Positions 1-6,495 are shown, counted from the first letter of the stretch. The stretch is DNA of 9,324 bases from Caulobacterales bacterium (GCA_947480815.1 CANKEA010000035.1:1-9324), one strand, 5' to 3'. Program-made: numbers and translations. Notes: generated by a model from the sequence alone, not told the origin.

Positions 1-1
1 C

Positions 2-568
2 CTGATCGTACGCCTTTGGCGCGACCTGATGGGCGATAACCTAACCCGCCAGGGTAGTTTCCGCATCGCCATGGTCCCTGGCCACGATCCGGCCCGCGCC
101 ATGGAACTGACCCGGCTACGCTTTGGCGGTGCGCCGCAAATCATATCCTATGACACCCCGGCAGCCGCCGTGGGCGCCGCCCGCACCAGCGGCACTGTTG
201 CGGTGCTCCCGCTGTCGGAGCCCGGCGGCTGGGCGCGGCTATTGGCCGAGCCAAAAGTCCGCGTTTTTGCCTCTCTCCCCTGTATGGCGTCGCTGGGTCC
301 ACACTATGCCCTTGCCGCCGCCATGGTCGACATTGAGCCCACCGGCGCGGACGAGACCTTCTGGGTTACCGACGCGGGCGGTAGTGCCGCCGTGATTGAA
401 GCGGGCCTGGGTGTTGATGGTGTGGCCGCTTCCCTTCTGGCCGAGGGCGGTGGCCTGCGCCTGTTCGCCCTGGCCGGTTTCTATCAAGAAGGGGACGACC
501 GCCTGATGCGGGCACCGGGCACGCTCAACGGGGTTATCGGCGCAGCCGCAGCCCCGCTGGACCTCTAG
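2..568 (+). CDS. chorismate mutase-type protein with a prephenate dehydratase-like tail (3' part)
   Basis: The gene is cut by the left window edge. The reading frame is open from base 2, and its first residues (LIVRLWRDLMGDNLTRQGSF) resemble the last helix of AroQ-type chorismate mutases, so the ATG at 29 is probably internal. The family converts chorismate to prephenate in the cytoplasm. The remaining ~170 residues are Ala/Gly-rich. They show a stretch like the first lobe of prephenate dehydratase (SYDTPAAAVGAA, then TVAVLPLSEPGG, compare the family's 'VVPIENS..G'). Near DETFWV the catalytic Thr-Arg-Phe motif of true dehydratases is not preserved. It ends in TAG two bases before the GTG of hisC, so translational coupling is likely. 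The context (hisC, tyrA) supports an aromatic-pathway role. The mutase call rests on only ~20 residues plus context, and the tail assignment is inference. Confidence 0.6.
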   Translation: MIVRLWRDLMGDNLTRQGSFRIAMVPGHDPARAMELTRLRFGGAPQIISYDTPAAAVGAARTSGTVAVLPLSEPGGWARLLAEPKVRVFASLPCMASLGPHYALAAAMVDIEPTGADETFWVTDAGGSAAVIEAGLGVDGVAASLLAEGGGLRLFALAGFYQEGDDRLMRAPGTLNGVIGAAAAPLDL

Positions 569-570
569 CC

Positions 571-1662
571 GTGACAGACGTTCCCCAGCCCAAACCCGGT
601 ATTCTGGATATCGCCCAATATGTGCCCGGCAAGGCCAAGGCAACGGGGATCGATAATCCGATCAAGATGTCGGCCAACGAGAACCCGCTTGGGGCAAGTC
701 CTCGAGCCACAGAAGCCTTTGCCGCGGCAGCGCAGCGCCTCTCGATCTACCCAGACGGCTCGGCTGGGGCCCTACGCACGGCCATCGCCAAAAGCTACGA
801 CCTGGAACCTGAGCGCCTGACCTTTGGCTGTGGTTCGGATGAGGTTTTCGAAGACCTCTGCCAAGTCTTTCTCGAAGCCGGCGATAAAATCATCCAGGGT
901 CAATTCGGCTTCGCCGCCTATGCTATTTTCGCCCGTTCCTGCGAGGCGCACGTGCGCTTCGCCCCGATGCCGGACATGCACCTGACTGCCGAGGCGGTTT
1001 TGAGCCAGGTGGATGAACGCACCCGCATCGTCTTTCTCGACAATCCCTGCAATCCGACGGGAACGATCATGCCGTTCTCAGAGGTGCGGTGGCTGCATGA
1101 GCGCCTGCCCGGCCGCGTGGTGCTAGTGCTCGACGGGGCCTACGGCGAATTCGTCGATGCTGGTGACTATAATCAAGGGTTCGACCTCGCCCGCGGTGCC
1201 GACAACATTGTTGTCACCAAGACCTTCTCCAAGCTGGGCCTCGCTTCGGCCCGTGTCGGCTGGGGCTACGCGCCCGCCGCGATTATCGGGGCGCTGGAAC
1301 GCATACGACAACCGTTCAACCTGACCATCGCCGGGATGGAAGCGGCCATAGCTCAGCTCGCGGATCGCGATTTCATCGACCGCTCGGTCGCCCTGGTCAC
1401 ACAGTGGCGCCCATGGCTGGCGCAGCAGCTTGGCGGACTCGGGCTGGAGGTCTTCCCGAGCCAGGCTAATTTCGTGCTAGCGCGCTTCCCGAATAAACCC
1501 GGACGGACCGCGGCCGAGGCCGAGGCCTGGCTCGCGAGGCGCGGCGTGCTTGTGCGTCATGTGGCAAACTACGGCCTGCCAGACTGCCTACGCATCAGCA
1601 TTGGACTGGAAGACCATAACCGTGTGGTGGTCGAACGGCTGCGCGAGTTCCTGGCGGCCTAG
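571..1662 (+). CDS. hisC: HisC-family PLP aminotransferase (histidinol-phosphate / aromatic)
   Basis: This is a class I/II, fold type I aminotransferase of 363 residues, the usual HisC length. HisC transfers an amino group from glutamate to imidazole-acetol phosphate. Close alphaproteobacterial relatives also act on phenylpyruvate, hydroxyphenylpyruvate or prephenate. Visible motifs are IAQYVPGK (14-21), ANENPLG (35-41), GSDEV (88-92), NPCNPTG (158-164; N161 binds the cofactor), LDGAYGEF (187-194; D188 and Y191), TKTFSKLGLASARVGWG (216-232; K221 is the Schiff-base lysine and R228 the phosphate-binding arginine) and LRISIG (340-345; R341 binds the substrate carboxylate). The interval K221 to R228 is seven residues, where most of the family has eight. 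The start is GTG, two bases after the preceding TAG, with only a weak Shine-Dalgarno, which suggests coupling. Position next to chorismate mutase and tyrA rather than other his genes favours an aromatic role, but specificity cannot be read from sequence alone. Confidence 0.9.
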   Translation: MTDVPQPKPGILDIAQYVPGKAKATGIDNPIKMSANENPLGASPRATEAFAAAAQRLSIYPDGSAGALRTAIAKSYDLEPERLTFGCGSDEVFEDLCQVFLEAGDKIIQGQFGFAAYAIFARSCEAHVRFAPMPDMHLTAEAVLSQVDERTRIVFLDNPCNPTGTIMPFSEVRWLHERLPGRVVLVLDGAYGEFVDAGDYNQGFDLARGADNIVVTKTFSKLGLASARVGWGYAPAAIIGALERIRQPFNLTIAGMEAAIAQLADRDFIDRSVALVTQWRPWLAQQLGGLGLEVFPSQANFVLARFPNKPGRTAAEAEAWLARRGVLVRHVANYGLPDCLRISIGLEDHNRVVVERLREFLAA

Positions 1663-2396
1663 GCTTTCGCCGGCTTGACCTGATCGAGCAGTCCTCGCGC
1701 TTGGGCGACAAAGGACTCCGCAATCTCAGCGGCGAATGGGTTTTGGGTCTGGATCGCCGCGAAAAGCTCGAAGCTGTCGCCGCCAACCAGCGCGCAGAGT
1801 TCCAGCAGGTGCTGGTAAGACGGGGTCTTCATCTGCTCGTCGGGAATGTCGAGATTGACCAGTGATCGCCCGATCAGATGAGTCAAGGCCTGGACATAGG
1901 CCATCTCCCGGTCATGGGCTTCCGGCCTGGTGACATTGACCGTCAGGCCAAGCGAGCGGCCAAAATCCGCAACACATTCGAACCGGTCCCCACGAACAGG
2001 ACAGACCACTAGCCGAAGGCCAGCCAGGCCAGTCTTGGCGCTCTGTGGGCCAAACAGCGGGTGCGTGGCAACAATGTCGACCCCCTCGGGCAGGATCTCC
2101 AACATCCACTGGCTAGGCAAAACCTTCACCGAGCCAACGTCGATGACCAGGGCACCGGCTTGCAGATGCGGCGCAATCTGTTCGAACACCGCCCGCATTG
2201 CCATCACCGGCACGGCAACGACAACAATCTCGCACATTGCAGCCTGTTCGACCGCTCCGAAGGCCACGCCAAGGGCGCGCGCAGTCGCTTCCGCACGCGG
2301 TGCGGCATCAGCGACAATCACGTCGTAGTGGGATTTCAGGTGAAGCGCAGCCAACTGGCCGAACTGCCCAAATCCGATCAGGCCCAAGGTCTTCAT
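1659..2396 (-). CDS. tyrA: prephenate/arogenate dehydrogenase, compact TyrA
   Basis: This enzyme oxidatively decarboxylates prephenate (or arogenate) with NAD(P)+, giving hydroxyphenylpyruvate (or tyrosine). The N-terminal Rossmann fold carries GFGQFG (residues 8-13) and an aspartate at the end of the second strand (D30), which normally favours NAD+ over NADP+. Further family motifs are IDVGSVK (85-91), THPLFGP (111-117; H112 is in the position of the catalytic histidine) and HDREMAYVQALTH (161-173) in the helical domain. At 245 residues it is at the short end of the family, with no fused chorismate mutase and no C-terminal ACT domain. That suggests the core enzyme without the usual tyrosine-sensing module. 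The ATG at 2396 places the Rossmann strand at residue 3; no strong ribosome-binding site is visible. It is convergent with hisC, and the two stops overlap in a CTAG. The arsR-type gene ends 46 bases upstream on the same strand, so cotranscription is possible. Confidence 0.9.
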   Translation of the reverse strand: MKTLGLIGFGQFGQLAALHLKSHYDVIVADAAPRAEATARALGVAFGAVEQAAMCEIVVVAVPVMAMRAVFEQIAPHLQAGALVIDVGSVKVLPSQWMLEILPEGVDIVATHPLFGPQSAKTGLAGLRLVVCPVRGDRFECVADFGRSLGLTVNVTRPEAHDREMAYVQALTHLIGRSLVNLDIPDEQMKTPSYQHLLELCALVGGDSFELFAAIQTQNPFAAEIAESFVAQARGLLDQVKPAKA

Positions 2397-2442
2397 CGCT
2401 GCGGCTTAACCTGAGGGGCCCGGCGGTGCAAATGGGAGGCAC

Positions 2443-2712
2443 CTAGACCTCCGGATGCGCCATCTGTGTCAGCCAAGCCGCAACGCCGGCCAGGGCATGC
2501 TTATTCACCGCATAAAACCGCCGTTGCGCCACGGGGCGCACGGTCACCAAACCCGTATCGCGCAGCACTTTCAGATGCTGAGACACCGCCGGGGCGGTGC
2601 AATTGAACTGTTCCCAGATTTCGGCCACCGGCTGTTCGCCATCGGCCAGTAAGGCGATGATCTGGCGTCGGGTCGGGTCGGCCAGGGCTGTGAAGGCGGC
2701 GGAAACGGTCAT
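2443..2712 (-). CDS. ArsR-family winged-helix transcriptional regulator
   Basis: This small 89-residue DNA-binding repressor-type protein is nearly all winged helix-turn-helix. Conserved ArsR/SmtB signatures are ALADPTRRQIIALL (9-22), the helix-turn-helix CTAPAVSQHLKVLRDTGLV (38-56) and the wing RPVAQRRFYAVN (59-70). The classical metal-binding motif of helix 3 (ELCVCDL type) is absent; the equivalent stretch reads PVAEIWEQF, with a single cysteine at 38. This points to the non-metal branch of the family, which often controls a neighbouring gene or an SRPBCC-type partner; no such partner lies in the window. The gene sits between the helicase (59 bases upstream) and tyrA (46 bases downstream), all on the minus strand. 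It may be part of that transcription unit or control itself and tyrA. The effector is unknown. Confidence 0.88.
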   Translation of the reverse strand: MTVSAAFTALADPTRRQIIALLADGEQPVAEIWEQFNCTAPAVSQHLKVLRDTGLVTVRPVAQRRFYAVNKHALAGVAAWLTQMAHPEV

Positions 2713-2724
2713 GGGCCATTACCA

Positions 2725-2764
2725 AAGCCCAGGCGCGGTGTGACTGCAAGTTAAGCGTGGGCTT
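2725..2764. repeat. inverted repeat in the arsR upstream region
   Basis: Seven-base arms AAGCCCA (2725-2731) and TGGGCTT (2758-2764) are separated by 26 bases. They lie just upstream of the ArsR-type gene start and overlap little coding sequence. ArsR-family proteins usually bind imperfect dyads near their own promoters, so this is a candidate operator. No T-run follows on either strand, so it does not look like an intrinsic terminator. Arms this short with a wide spacer can arise by chance. Confidence 0.25.
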
Positions 2765-2771
2765 AGGTCGG

Positions 2772-5555
2772 CTAAAGGGTGAGAAAAGCCTTGGTCGACT
2801 CGATCGCCTGAACCAGGCTCATGCGCTGAAGTTCCACCCCATTCGGCAGGCCGGAAAACAATCGTGTCGGCGAGGACGCGTCGAGCATCACAAAGACCCC
2901 CTTGTCGTCGGCGCGTCGGATCAAGCGCCCGAAGGCCTGGCTGATACGGGCGCGCGCCAGGGCGTCATCATAGCCCTTACCGCCAAACCGCACGCGGCGG
3001 GCCTTGTGCAACAGATCTGGGCGCGGCCATGGAATACGGTCAAACACCAAAAGGCGCAGGCTGCGGCCAGGTACGTCCACGCCATCGCGGATCGCGTCGG
3101 TGCCCAGCAAACAGCTGTCCTCCTCGGCGCGGAAGATGTCGACCAACGCCCCCGCCTCCAGGGGATCAACATGCTGGCCGTAGAGCGCCAGGCCCTTGGC
3201 GGCCAGGGGGGCGGAGATCAGGTCATGCACCGCGCGCAGGCGACGGATAGCGGTGAACAGGCCAACAGCCCCACCTCCAGCGGCCAAGAACAGTTCGCGC
3301 ATGGCGGCGGCAACCTGACGGGGATCCTCCCTGCCCACATCTGTGACCACAAAGGCGCGCGCCTGACGGGCATAGTCGAACGGCGAGACAACACGCAGGG
3401 TCTTGGGCCGGTCGGGGAATCGGGCTGCGCCGGTGCGCATCTCGGCAAGGGCGAACGGATCGTCCAACGCGTTGTCGGCCAAGGTCGCGCTGGTCACAAG
3501 CACGCCATGCGCTGGCGACAGCACCGCCGCATGCAGCGGCTCGGTAGGATCGACCCAATGGCGGCGGGCCGCAGCGTCCACCACCCGGCCATAGAGGAAG
3601 GTCGCCTCGAACCAATCCACGAAATCGGGATCGTCGGCGCTCTCGTCGTCGATAGCGCGCAGCATGCCGCGCCAAGCCGGCAGGGTCATGCGCGCACGCC
3701 GATCAAGCCCGCGCAGGGCCCCCTCGATCCGGGCGCGTTCCGCCTGACCCAGGGTATCGGCCTCCTCATCCAGGGTGTCTTCCAGATGTCGGGCCAGCGC
3801 CAACAAGGGGGCCTCGACGGCCGCCAGGGCCGCAGCGGCCTTTCCGGCCATTTCCCGCACGCGCGTCAAGGCCGGCCGGGCGGCGCATTCCATGCCGATA
3901 TCGGCTGAACCCGCACCGGAGCTGCGGGCCCGCAGCTGCTCGATCACCGCGGCCAGGAACCCTTCCACAGGTCCGATCGGATTTACCTCGCCAGTGCCTG
4001 GGGCAATGCGGCCGCTCCATCCCTCGCCCGGCAGGGCGGCGGCAGCATGCAAGGCCTGGCTCATGGCGTCGCGCGCCATCTGACGGTCGCCCAGCAGGTC
4101 ACCCAGCCGTTGTTCCAGCCCGCGACCGCGCCGGCCACGGCCCTCTGGTCCTCGGATCCAGCGGCGCAGCTCCGCCGACTCCGCCCCAGACAGCGCCGCC
4201 GAAAACGCGCTGTCGGCGGCCTCGAACAGGTGGTGGCCTTCGTCAAACACCAACCGTTTAAAATGCGCCGTTTCTGTATCGGCGGTCTTCCCCCGGGCCG
4301 AACGCGCACCGTCGAAGGCAGCGTGAGTCAGAACCAGGGCGTGGTTGGCAATAACGATGTCGGCATGGCGGCTGGCCCGGATCGCCTTCTCGACGAAACA
4401 GGCCCGATAATGCGGGCAGGCCGCGTGCACACACTCGCCGCGCCGGTCGACCAGGTTCGAGGCACTGGCCTGGGCGGCGGGCGATATTCCAAACAGGCTG
4501 GGCAAATAGGCCGGAAAATCGCCGCCGGTCATGTCGCCATCGACGCTAACCCGCGCCCAACGGCTGGCCAGCGCCAAGCCGATCAGGTCGCCATTGCCAA
4601 GCTGGGCAGCATTGACGCTCTCCTGCAGGTTCAACAGACAGAGGTAATTCTCACGACCCTTACGCACCACGGCCTTCACCGCATGAACCGCCGGGTCGGG
4701 GAAGATTGAGCGGCTCGCGCGCGAAATCTGCCGCTGCAGGGCGCGCGTATAGGTGCTGACCCACACCGCAGGACCGTTGGCCTGGGCCCACAACGACGCG
4801 GGTGCCAAATAGGCCAGGGTCTTGCCCACGCCGGTGCCCGCCTCGGCCAGCATCATGCGCGGCTCACCGTCTCGGTCACGCGGGGAAAAGGCAAAGGCGG
4901 CCTCGGCAGCGTATTCGGCCTGGCTCGGCCGCGCCTCGTCCAGCCCAGATTGCGCCAGCAGTTCCGTCAATCGCTGCGCTGCCGCCGCTGGGGCAACCGG
5001 CTGACTTAAGGCCTCGCCGGCTGGCGCACGGTCTTCCCATTCAGGTAGGCGGCTCCAGACATCCAGGCCCGAGCCGCGCCAGGCGTGATCCACCGGCTTC
5101 GACCGTAGGGCGGCAATGGCAGCCACACCCCACGACCAGCCGGCGCGCGCCAAGGTTTCAGCCAGAGCCAGGGCCTCTTCGCGCGAGGGGGTTGGCGCGG
5201 CCGCGAGGTCATTGAGCAGCAGGCCGGCGGCGGCTCGTAGGGTCGCGGCATGGTCAACCGCAGTCTTCGGTTCGGCAATACCTAGCGCCTGGGCCAATCC
5301 AGCGGCGGACGGCGCACAGAACTGCCCGGGTCGTACGAAGGCGAACAGCTCCAAGACGTCGAACATCCAAGGGCTGCGCATCGGGGCATTCTGGCCCAGC
5401 CGCCGGGCCGTTAGCCCCGCATGCACCACGAGAACCGGTCCACATTCGAACAAGGTGCGCGCCGCAGCAGGCGTGATGGGTTTGGCCGCCACGGCATCGG
5501 CCGCCGCCGCACTCGGGCCCGGCAGCACCACCAGGGCCGGCGCCAGTTCAAGCAT
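2772..5555 (-). CDS. DinG/XPD-type Fe-S ATP-dependent DNA helicase
   Basis: This 927-residue superfamily 2 helicase is expected to unwind DNA 5' to 3' using ATP and a 4Fe-4S cluster, probably in repair or in removing R-loops or G-quadruplexes. Motifs in order are Walker A AEAGTGVGKT (237-246), Ia VSTYTRALQRQ (266-276), cluster cysteines C306, C375, C380 and C386 (the x4 and x5 spacing matches DinG/XPD), ANHALVLT (403-410), Walker B DEGHH (438-442), VTSATL (687-692), GTDAIRDGVDVPG (818-830) and QAFGRLIRR (873-881). Residues 468-480 are Gly/Arg-rich. The first ~115 residues resemble a DnaQ-like exonuclease without its acids (VHAGLTARRL 44-53; DVLELF 66-71; HAATLR 102-107), as in exonuclease-DinG fusions of Gram-positive bacteria. 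An in-frame TGA lies five codons upstream of the ATG at 5555, so the start cannot be much earlier. The only good Shine-Dalgarno is unusually far away (18 bases). It is not simply E. coli DinG, which lacks this N-terminal region. Confidence 0.9.
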   Translation of the reverse strand: MLELAPALVVLPGPSAAAADAVAAKPITPAAARTLFECGPVLVVHAGLTARRLGQNAPMRSPWMFDVLELFAFVRPGQFCAPSAAGLAQALGIAEPKTAVDHAATLRAAAGLLLNDLAAAPTPSREEALALAETLARAGWSWGVAAIAALRSKPVDHAWRGSGLDVWSRLPEWEDRAPAGEALSQPVAPAAAAQRLTELLAQSGLDEARPSQAEYAAEAAFAFSPRDRDGEPRMMLAEAGTGVGKTLAYLAPASLWAQANGPAVWVSTYTRALQRQISRASRSIFPDPAVHAVKAVVRKGRENYLCLLNLQESVNAAQLGNGDLIGLALASRWARVSVDGDMTGGDFPAYLPSLFGISPAAQASASNLVDRRGECVHAACPHYRACFVEKAIRASRHADIVIANHALVLTHAAFDGARSARGKTADTETAHFKRLVFDEGHHLFEAADSAFSAALSGAESAELRRWIRGPEGRGRRGRGLEQRLGDLLGDRQMARDAMSQALHAAAALPGEGWSGRIAPGTGEVNPIGPVEGFLAAVIEQLRARSSGAGSADIGMECAARPALTRVREMAGKAAAALAAVEAPLLALARHLEDTLDEEADTLGQAERARIEGALRGLDRRARMTLPAWRGMLRAIDDESADDPDFVDWFEATFLYGRVVDAAARRHWVDPTEPLHAAVLSPAHGVLVTSATLADNALDDPFALAEMRTGAARFPDRPKTLRVVSPFDYARQARAFVVTDVGREDPRQVAAAMRELFLAAGGGAVGLFTAIRRLRAVHDLISAPLAAKGLALYGQHVDPLEAGALVDIFRAEEDSCLLGTDAIRDGVDVPGRSLRLLVFDRIPWPRPDLLHKARRVRFGGKGYDDALARARISQAFGRLIRRADDKGVFVMLDASSPTRLFSGLPNGVELQRMSLVQAIESTKAFLTL

Positions 5556-5573
5556 GGGGGGAAACCGCGTTCA

Positions 5574-5578
5574 CTCCT
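5574..5578 (-). promoter_or_regulatory. distant Shine-Dalgarno (AGGAG) before the helicase start
   Basis: On the minus strand AGGAG is followed by 18 bases and then the helicase ATG, about twice the normal spacing. A run of six C residues touches the ATG and gives no ribosome-binding signal. No other in-frame start codon lies between the site and the ATG. Either this start is translated weakly, or the spacing reflects an indel in the C-run. A GTG overlapping the AGGAG opens only an eight-codon frame. Confidence 0.35.
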
Positions 5579-5601
5579 GCTAGTTAGTCGAGATTCCTCG
5601 G

Positions 5602-5616
5602 AAACGGAACGAGAAC
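5602..5616 (-). promoter_or_regulatory. candidate LexA (SOS) box, one mismatch
   Basis: On the minus strand the site reads GTTCTCGTTCCGTTT. This fits the alphaproteobacterial LexA box, the direct repeat GTTC-N7-GTTC, except for the last base (T for C). It lies 46 bases upstream of the helicase ATG and 46 bases upstream of the divergent Lhr-like remnant, a sensible place for an operator. E. coli dinG is itself SOS-inducible. The local sequence has several GTT steps, so a chance match is possible. Confidence 0.35.
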
Positions 5617-5662
5617 ATTTGTTTGCGATCAAGGGCCACGGTGCCTAAATGCTCGCAACCGC

Positions 5663-5881
5663 ATGTTAACCGCCACCCCGCCCCTGCCAACGCCTTTTGC
5701 CGACTGGTTCGCCCATCGTGGCTGGACGCCGCGCTCGCACCAGTTAGCCATGCTGGAACAGGCGCGGTTGGGCCACAGCGCCCTGCTGATCGCCCCAACC
5801 GGCGGCGGCAAGACCCTGGCGGTAGCCCTGGGACGCGACCGGGTACACGCGGTGGACTGGGGGTCGCTGCGCAGCGACTAG
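5663..5881 (+). pseudogene. N-terminal remnant of an Lhr-like (ligase-associated) DEAD/H helicase
   Basis: This 72-codon frame opens like the start of ligase-associated Lhr-type helicases: PFADWFAHRGWTPRSHQLAM, then ALLIAPTGGGKTLA with a complete Walker A. Homologues continue for several hundred residues through DEVH, SAT and further helicase motifs. Here the resemblance stops right after GGGKTLA (near 5822), and an unrelated tail of ~20 residues runs to TAG. The other forward frames after that point do not resume the family sequence, so this is a deletion or rearrangement rather than a single frameshift. Its TAG overlaps the stop of the DUF3429 gene in a shared CTAG. No convincing ribosome-binding site precedes the ATG. 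A retained small protein cannot be excluded, but with Walker A alone it could not be a helicase. Family assignment comes from recognised motifs, not an alignment. Confidence 0.65.
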
Positions 5882-6354
5882 AGGTGAAGCGCCTGCTCTA
5901 GCGCAAAGGCGAGCGGGATGCCGGCACCGGCCGTCACGAAAGTGCGCATACGCGAGCGCCAGGGTGGGCCTTCGTGGATGCTAACATCCCACAGCCACTG
6001 CAACACGATGGCGATGATGAACCCCCCCAGGCGCCAGGGCGCGGGAATACGACCCTGCCCCAAGAGCAGGCCAAAGCCGATCATCGGCGCGACCACGGAA
6101 ACAGCCAGGTGCAGCAAGCGCGGCCTATGCCTTTCAATCTCGATCCCGGCCCTCACGCCTCCCATGTAGCCCAGCATGGCCGTGGAATAGGCAAACAGCA
6201 CGGCAAGCGACGAATGGGCGAAAGTTTGGGGGCCGTAGCAGAAGATAATTGAGGCGACGACGAAGGGTAAAATGCAAAGGAGGCTCAGCGCCCAGACGGC
6301 AGGCGGCGCATGTTGCGCAGGCTGATTTTCCAAGGAAAGTGCCTCAGTTGCCAT
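5878..6354 (-). CDS. DUF3429-type small integral membrane protein
   Basis: The protein has 158 residues with a short hydrophilic N-terminus (1-18) and about five hydrophobic segments: roughly 19-39, 46-63, 80-99, 107-123 and 137-154. The GYMGGVRAGIE stretch (62-72) corresponds to the conserved 'FLGGVRWG' of DUF3429 proteins, and VVAPMIGFGLLLG (87-99) matches the following helix. It should sit in the cytoplasmic membrane; the function of the family is unknown to me. The ATG at 6354 is the first in-frame start before the first membrane segment; upstream sequence gives only a weak G-rich ribosome-binding site. It lies 141 bases downstream of podJ on the same strand and is tail to tail with the Lhr-like remnant, sharing CTAG. 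Nothing in the sequence ties it to podJ function. Confidence 0.8.
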   Translation of the reverse strand: MATEALSLENQPAQHAPPAVWALSLLCILPFVVASIIFCYGPQTFAHSSLAVLFAYSTAMLGYMGGVRAGIEIERHRPRLLHLAVSVVAPMIGFGLLLGQGRIPAPWRLGGFIIAIVLQWLWDVSIHEGPPWRSRMRTFVTAGAGIPLAFALEQALHL

Positions 6355-6443
6355 GGTTTTTCGCCCCGTCGAGCCCTGTTGCGGCTCCGCCAGAGGGAAA
6401 AGGATTACAAAAACTTCACGTTAAATCCAGCGTCTTGAACGAC

Positions 6444-6461
6444 CAGGCTTGATCAAGCCTG
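6444..6461. repeat. perfect 18-bp palindrome between podJ and the DUF3429 gene
   Basis: CAGGCTTGATCAAGCCTG is an uninterrupted self-complementary sequence in the 141-base gap (6355-6495). As RNA it could form a seven-base stem with a GATC loop. No T-run follows on the minus strand, the strand on which podJ is read, so a standard intrinsic terminator is not supported. A dimeric regulator's binding site ahead of the DUF3429 gene, or a factor-assisted transcript end, are the alternatives. Apart from a weak GAGCC/GGCTC hairpin at 6371-6387, I see nothing else in the gap. Confidence 0.6.
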
Positions 6462-6495
6462 CGTCATTGTCATGTTGACTGCGCCCTCTCTGGGT

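Noticed and set aside
239..643. Minus-strand open frame across the mutase-hisC junction
   Set aside because: It overlaps two coupled plus-strand genes with recognisable motifs and has no family features.
2757..3908. Long plus-strand open frame (383 codons) opposite the helicase 3' half
   Set aside because: It lies wholly antisense to a helicase with clear motifs, shows no recognisable domain, and has the composition expected of an open shadow frame in GC-rich DNA.
4047..4709. Plus-strand open frame (220 codons) opposite the helicase middle
   Set aside because: It is antisense to the Fe-S and Walker B region, which is strongly conserved on the other strand, and has no domain or ribosome-binding site of its own.
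2443..5555. Defence island built on the helicase and ArsR-type regulator
   Set aside because: No nuclease, methylase, toxin or mobile gene is nearby. The flanking genes are housekeeping or cell polarity genes, and the helicase resembles a chromosomal repair enzyme.
6444..6461. Intrinsic terminator for podJ at the 18-bp palindrome
   Set aside because: The stem is only seven bases, the loop is GATC, and no run of T follows on the podJ strand.
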